Shown one piece after another: positions 58,717 to 64,000 of a stretch of DNA of 64,000 nt. The translations under genes were made by a program, and so were the position numbers. How positions within the stretch are numbered: position 1 is the stretch's first letter; the number at the start of each line of letters is the position of its first letter. A model generated the notes under the pieces. That model did no database searches. It was not told the origin of the DNA and was given only the letters and a program-made list of their open reading frames with translations. The stretch is from Casuarina equisetifolia (lineage: Eukaryota; Streptophyta; Magnoliopsida; Fagales; Casuarinaceae): positions 16,699,543 to 16,763,542 of the forward strand of contig CM052355.1 in the NCBI GenBank assembly GCA_028551475.1. Direction: 5' to 3'.

Positions 58717-61614
58717 TCCTGGGAAGACCTTTTTCTAGTTTTTCCTTTGTTCTATACGGGGGCACGAGTAAAATCCTCTAATTGCTGTATATAACATTGA
58801 GCTGTGAGTAAGTGGAACATGTATCACCTAACATGGTAGCTGTCATTTGTGCTTTCTCATTGCAATATATCGAATATTTGAACGGGCCTCTCTTATGTTG
58901 GTGCAAAGTTAGTGTCAAAAATTATTGTGGAATGTTTCAAGGCACAGTTCATATTGAGAGAGGAAGGGCCATATATATATGGCTCGCGTTGCACAAAGCT
59001 GATATAATCACTACAGACACGAACAATCATGGACAAATTACATACTCGGGATTCCTGTTTCTCTCTCTGACATTATAGAGGGAGAAGCACTCCCCTCTCC
59101 TTTGTAAGTGGATCAAAGCTTTAATCCTTTCCAAATGAGAGGCCCCTTCAATCCATGCAACTCCTTTGCCAGAAGGGAGGAAAAATCTCAAACCTTATCC
59201 CCATCTCCATCTCTTCATGTTTTTGGGTATTAGCAAGTTTCTTCGATTTGTCTTCGCCTCTGCTCACATGTAACTCTCATCACCTTCGTCGGTCTCAACA
59301 CCTTCGCAGCCACTCTCCTTCACCGCCGTGCACCTTAAATGTTGCCTTCGCATGAGTGGACAACACTCACTGCTACCCACTTTGGTTTTTACACGATTTT
59401 TTGGTTTTCTAATGCATCCTCTCCTTTCTTCGCCTCATCTTTTTTCTCTCCATGCTTGGTTTCTGCTTTTGTCTTTGGAGACTGCTAGATCCAGGCCTGA
59501 TGTCTCTTTAGTGTCAACCATAAGGCACCTTCGTCGTTGGATATCAAAATGATGCTCTTCTTTAATGATTTTCATTCTTCTTTATCGTCGGGTGAGGTAC
59601 CTAAGCAGCCCATCTTAGACCTGCCTCAAAAGCTATCTCCGAGAATCCTTTTTCTTGGCCTGTATGTCGAGAGGCCGTAGGACCAGGCAAATCGTTTGGT
59701 TAATTCGCAGTTTTGTTTTATGTTTATTTATGGTATAATTTTAACCGCAGTAGGAGGTTCAGAGGACCAAAAATTCCGCATTATAATTTTTATTTTTTAC
59801 TTTCTTCAAATGTTGTACTTTTCTTTTGAGGTTTATCCGTTTTCTCCATGATAAATATAGCTGTCAAAAATTTTATACCTTATATTTACATCATAAATTT
59901 AATTTGAAAATTTCCATCTCTTTATTGAGTGGACTTTTTAAGTCTTCGTTTTCCTGTGTTTTTTTTTTTTTTGGGGGCATGATAGAGATGAAATTTAAGA
60001 GAAAGTGGCCATTGAAAAGGATCAAAATTTCGACTTCAAAAAGATTATTAAACTGGGGTACTCAGTACGAAAGAGGAGGGGGTAGCAGGTTTTTGTTTGA
60101 TGCTTTCAGCATAAATGACTAAAGGTTGCATGCGCCAAGTATCGTTGGCTCTCCCATGAAACAATCATGTTTTTCTTTTTTCACTAATTTCGAATCATGC
60201 AATTCTAATCACTCATATGAAATGAGTGAATTGGCTATTGGAATCTCAAGGGAAGCCTTGCTTCCCATGGTTGGGGCATGTACAGGGACTGACTTCGTCT
60301 TGTAATGGCTCTGCCCTTGGACAGTGGCTTTAACCTATTTCTGTTTGAGAAGAAGACTGGATATTCTCCATAAAGCAGATGATGTCCCGGAACGCTGCGT
60401 ATAAAACCATGTCTGAAGTTTCAAACTGGGAAGTAAGTGCTGCTAGTATTGCTGACAGTTGAATGCTAATAGCCATCTTCTTTTCTTTCCCTTCCTCTCT
60501 CTAGCCGTGTTCATGTGAAAAGCCTTTTGCAATATTTATGGGACAAAGACCATGGGTAAGTCTGTACAAACAAGTGCCAAATATAAAACTGAAATATGAA
60601 TGTGAAGATATTTCCCATGGAAATTTCATCTCATGAGCTTCTAGGAGCTTCTTGAAATTGCATTCCAGCGAATTGGATCCACAAAATTTCCGAGCTGAAC
60701 GCTAATACCCTTTTTGCTTGGAAGTTCTTGTCCCATCGCTCGTCTTCTCTTACTCTTGGCTTAGATTGGATTATCCAAAATGCATGCTCCATCATAAATA
60801 CTTCATTCGCTTTCTTCATAATCAAGGTAATAAAGTCATTCTAAGATTTTATTCATTCGCAAGATTTGTAAGAGTTGAGCAGGTTATAGAAACCAAAATT
60901 AGGTTCGCATTGGCAAAAGACTGACAGTTTCCAAAACTACTAGCCTTTCTTGTATATTCTTTTCTCCCTCTTCTTGATTCAAGATGTATGATGAACTATG
61001 AAACCACGGGCTGATTTCAGTGTTATGTAAGGAAAACAAGTTGCGCCCGATTGCTGATATTGGTGTTGCTACACCCGAACATTTTCCTAGCATACTAACA
61101 TGATGATATCATATCGTAGAGAGCTTCAACCTATGGACAGGACGGCCAATATGGCCGGGAAAAAAAAGTTAAGAGAAGAATTAAGACAATGCACACAAGG
61201 GATGCCGATTGCATGAATGTTGCATCATTCACTAGGTTAAAGAAGCCATTGAGTTTTTCATCTTGGACAGGGATATTCAGAATCAATTGATATTTACCTC
61301 ATTGAAACATAACTAAATAACTCACCCATTTTGAACCTGAAATAGAGTGCTATGGGAGCCAAGCATATGAGAGAGAGAGTGACAAAGAAACCTGCATTAT
61401 TTTGTGATGTCATTTCAAACTGTTTCTCGGAGAAGATGAATGTAATCATGCAATTGTGGTTAACAGGAAGGAGAAGTGCATGCTTTCTTTGCCTCCTCAG
61501 TAGTTAAACGTTTCCAACCCTCTTTTTAAAATGAACCAGGAAAGGTTTGCAATTGCATCACCATTACATAATTAGCTCCACCTCTTTCTCTCTCTCAACC
61601 ATTTCCTGCTTTCA
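58717..61614. other. Intergenic region before the MYB gene
   Basis: Only short open frames (for example 59155-59552 and 59826-60122), none with a recognised motif or codon bias. It contains T-runs near 59957 and AG repeats near 61369. It should include the promoter of the MYB gene, but no element is assigned. Confidence 0.4.
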
Positions 61615-63410
61615 ATGGGAAGACCACCTTGTTGTGACAAATCCAACGTCAAGAGGGGCCTGTGGACTGCCGAGGAGGACGCCAAAATACTTGCTTATGT
61701 ATCTAACCACGGCATTGGAAATTGGACCTTGGTTCCTAAGAAAGCAGGTTTTGTTCATTCTTCTCTTCCACATGGCAGTTATCTTATTTATTTTCGTTGT
61801 TCTATGATTTCGTGGTTTGTAAGGTACTTGCTCCATGGATATGCATTAAGCAAAACTAAATGTCTGCATGAGCTTATGTACAGGACTCAACAGATGTGGG
61901 AAGAGCTGCAGGCTTAGGTGGACTAACTACCTCAGACCTGACCTCAAGCACGATAACTTCACACCCCAAGAAGAAGAGCTCATTATACTTCTTCACGAAG
62001 CTATAGGGAGTAGGTGGGTCTCCGGAAGTCACACACCTATTTTTTGCAGTTATTAGTTAACTTTATACGCCAATTTGGTGAACCTTCTGAAAATAGAACT
62101 GGAATTGTTGATGATGGCAAGCCATTTATAACCCAACTCGTACAGATTTGTTTTCCCAAATCTCGAATTTCTTTCAACAATTTGCATGTTCTAAAAGTAA
62201 CGGTTCTAAGTCCTTTAATGCAAATGTCGTTCGTCTGTCATTGTCTTTTTTTTTTTTTTAAATGGATTCCTCAAGCTTCTCACTGAGCTTCTCAGTAACC
62301 AATAGTATTGCTGAGGCGGCCAAAAACCTGATGTCCATCCTGAAACCTTCAAACTGCAGATCTCATGCAAAACTGATGCTTCTTTTCCCAGTTTACACAT
62401 AACTCATAAGCTGAGGTGATCTTTGAGTCACCCAAGTCGTACAAGATCTTAACATACATGCCTTCCTTCTTGACAGATAACTATCTAACCGGTCTGGATT
62501 CAGTTATCAGCGCAACTATGATGAGTCTGTCACTAACACAAACTGCATTGTCTTGTGGTGCAGGTGGTCTCTAATTGCAAAACAACTTCCGGGAAGAACA
62601 GATAATGATGTCAAAAACTACTGGAACACCAAGCTGAGGAAGAAGCTTTCCAAACTGGGAATTGATCCAGTTACACATAAACCATTTTCGCAGATCCTCT
62701 CTGACTATGGAAACATTAGTGGCCTCCAAAACATCGGAAACCAAATTGGACCTCTCAACCTAAACGTAAACTACATAGGAATGGTGGAACCAGAAACACC
62801 TTCAGTCCCCGCAGGAATTCCAGATACAGACATGACCAAGAAGCCTATGGTAGGGCAAGCTCAAGATAGCTCCTCGAATGAAAGCATTACTTCGTCTGAG
62901 TTCCTGTCTCAGTACCATGACATCGAGCAAGAGACCATCCCGCTACAGTTCTTCACTGAAACTACCTCTTCTTGTTCATCATCTTCTTCTAACATCACAC
63001 AGATAAAATCACCACAACCATACTGTTGCCAACTATCTCAAGTTCATACTATGCCCTGTTCTTCCTTTGATTGGAATGAGTTCCTGATCAGTGACTCTCT
63101 CCCATTCCCTGGCTTTCAAGAACAGCAGGATTGCCACTTCCGGGGGGTCATGCCATCCACAAACTCGTCAACTTTAGCACAAACACATCAGCTAGACTTT
63201 GCTAGTGAAAATGAATGCGCTTTAAATCGAATTGGACATGAGTATGGTCTTGACACGTTTCATTTTGGTTCGACAAATGGAGGTCAAACAAACAACAGGT
63301 CAGAAGCAGCTTCATCTTCTACGCGTTCGTTCGTGGATTCTATTCTGGATCAGGACAGTGAGATAAGGGCAGAATTTCCTGATATTTTAGATGGATCTTT
63401 CAACTACTAA
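61615..63410 (+). CDS. TDF1: R2R3-MYB transcription factor, MYB35/TDF1 type
   Basis: Three exons: 61615-61747, 61884-62013, 62564-63410, giving 369 residues. Exon lengths 133 and 130 and both intron positions are the classic plant R2R3-MYB pattern. R2 (about 14-61) begins [15 protein letters not shown] and R3 (about 67-112) holds [21 protein letters not shown], with the regularly spaced Trp residues. After R3, [17 protein letters not shown] is typical of the MYB35/MYB80 side of the family. The beginning [13 protein letters not shown] and DAKILAYV favour MYB35/TDF1 over MYB80. The rest is Ser-rich without known domain. TDF1 controls tapetum development in anthers. The assignment rests on recalled family features and on the P4H neighbour; tissue role is inferred. 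Confidence 0.9.
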
Positions 63411-63765
63411 GTAAATGTACGATTCTCTGTTACCCTAGTAGTAAATAATGGCTGTCTAGAGTTACAATGGATAGTATCAGAATTCAGTACGCGAAACAAT
63501 ATAGATATCGCATGTGATAAACAAGATAACCGTACTGAACGTTCTGTCAATGAGTATTATTAGTATAGAATTTCTGGTGATCCAATATTATCGCCACAAG
63601 TCAAGGTTCCCCAAGAAAACTGTTCAAAGAGTCAGGAAAAAATAGGTGAATGCAGATTTTGAAGCGTTATGTCAGTTAAAAAAGAAAGGAACAAATAATC
63701 AAGAGACACACGCAGGGACAAAGACAGAGACAGACGCAAAGACACCCAAATAGAAGATTGATCCA
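63411..63765. other. Spacer between MYB and the last gene
   Basis: Holds the MYB 3' flank and the leader of the next gene, with an AGACA-rich stretch at 63701-63750. No other feature seen. Confidence 0.4.
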
Positions 63766-64000
63766 TGACTACGTTGCAGAGATCAAATGTGTCATTCCGG
63801 AGGCAGGGCTCTTCCGGCCGTATCTGGAATGACCCTCCTGGAGTGTGGGAGCAAAACCCCTGCAGCAGGAACTTGACATGCCGCTCCCTGAAAAGACCAG
63901 CGGATCAACACCGCCAATTCCTAGACCAAAAGAGGAAAGATGACAGCCATTTCCTCGACGATGAGATTGCTTATTTGCATGCACCAAGCTCGCCTTCTAA
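63766..64000 (+). CDS. Partial gene, MAPK-kinase-substrate-like (At1g80180 type)
   Basis: An open frame from the ATG at 63766 to the window edge (78 codons, no stop). It starts MTTLQRSNVSFRRQGSSGRI followed by WNDPP. The block QRS.VSFRRQGSSG..W.D is, as I recall it, the signature of a small plant family annotated as MAPK kinase substrate proteins. The rest is basic and polar (LKRP, QKRKDDSHFLDDE). The 3' end lies outside the window. The antisense frame at 63769-63987 is its shadow. The family call rests on one N-terminal motif. Confidence 0.6.

Noticed and set aside
1..64000. CRISPR arrays, bacterial operons, riboswitches
   Set aside because: The DNA is plant nuclear. All repeats seen are LTRs, tandem duplications or low-complexity tracts, with no spacer-repeat periodicity.

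Overview
The window is nuclear DNA of a flowering plant, most likely a woody dicot. Its genes have introns with GT..AG borders, the intergenic DNA is AT-rich, LTR retrotransposons are nested in one another, and the families are plant-specific (R2R3-MYB, AGCVIII kinase, thaumatin-like protein, prolyl 4-hydroxylase with a ShKT tail). The species cannot be named from the sequence alone.

Left part (1-25.4 kb): a wrecked AAA-ATPase gene on the minus strand and the retrotransposons that broke it. Its N-terminal part lies at 24763-25033 and its middle part at 2641-3153. Between them sits a Ty3/gypsy element (3154-24757) that was itself hit three times: by a Ty1/copia element with 1.6 kb LTRs (5282-13837), by a probable solo LTR (16558-18167), and by a young copia element with apparently identical 198-bp LTRs (18501-23876). 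A separate, internally deleted gypsy element (158-2303) sits just outside the stack. LTR ends, target-site duplications and primer-binding sites could be read directly for most of these insertions.

Middle part (25.4-46 kb): a tandem AAA-ATPase cluster with two intact single-exon genes (29348-30793 and 42264-43745, both minus), one relic at about 40.3-41.2 kb and another at 44.3-44.5 kb. The gaps hold a degenerate LINE (about 31.9-34.3 kb), a truncated gypsy 3' end (about 37.4-38.1 kb) and several tandem duplications.

Right part (46-64 kb): ordinary single-copy genes. They are a thaumatin-like protein (minus, two exons), an AGCVIII protein kinase (plus, two exons), an eight-exon prolyl 4-hydroxylase with a ShKT domain (plus), an R2R3-MYB of the MYB35/TDF1 type (plus, three exons), and at the right edge the start of a small gene resembling plant MAPK-kinase-substrate proteins. 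From memory, the order AAA-ATPases / thaumatin / AGC kinase / P4H / MYB35 matches two Arabidopsis regions (around At5g40000-40030 and At3g28470-28610), each keeping part of it. This suggests an ancestral gene block with a retrotransposon nest grown at one end.
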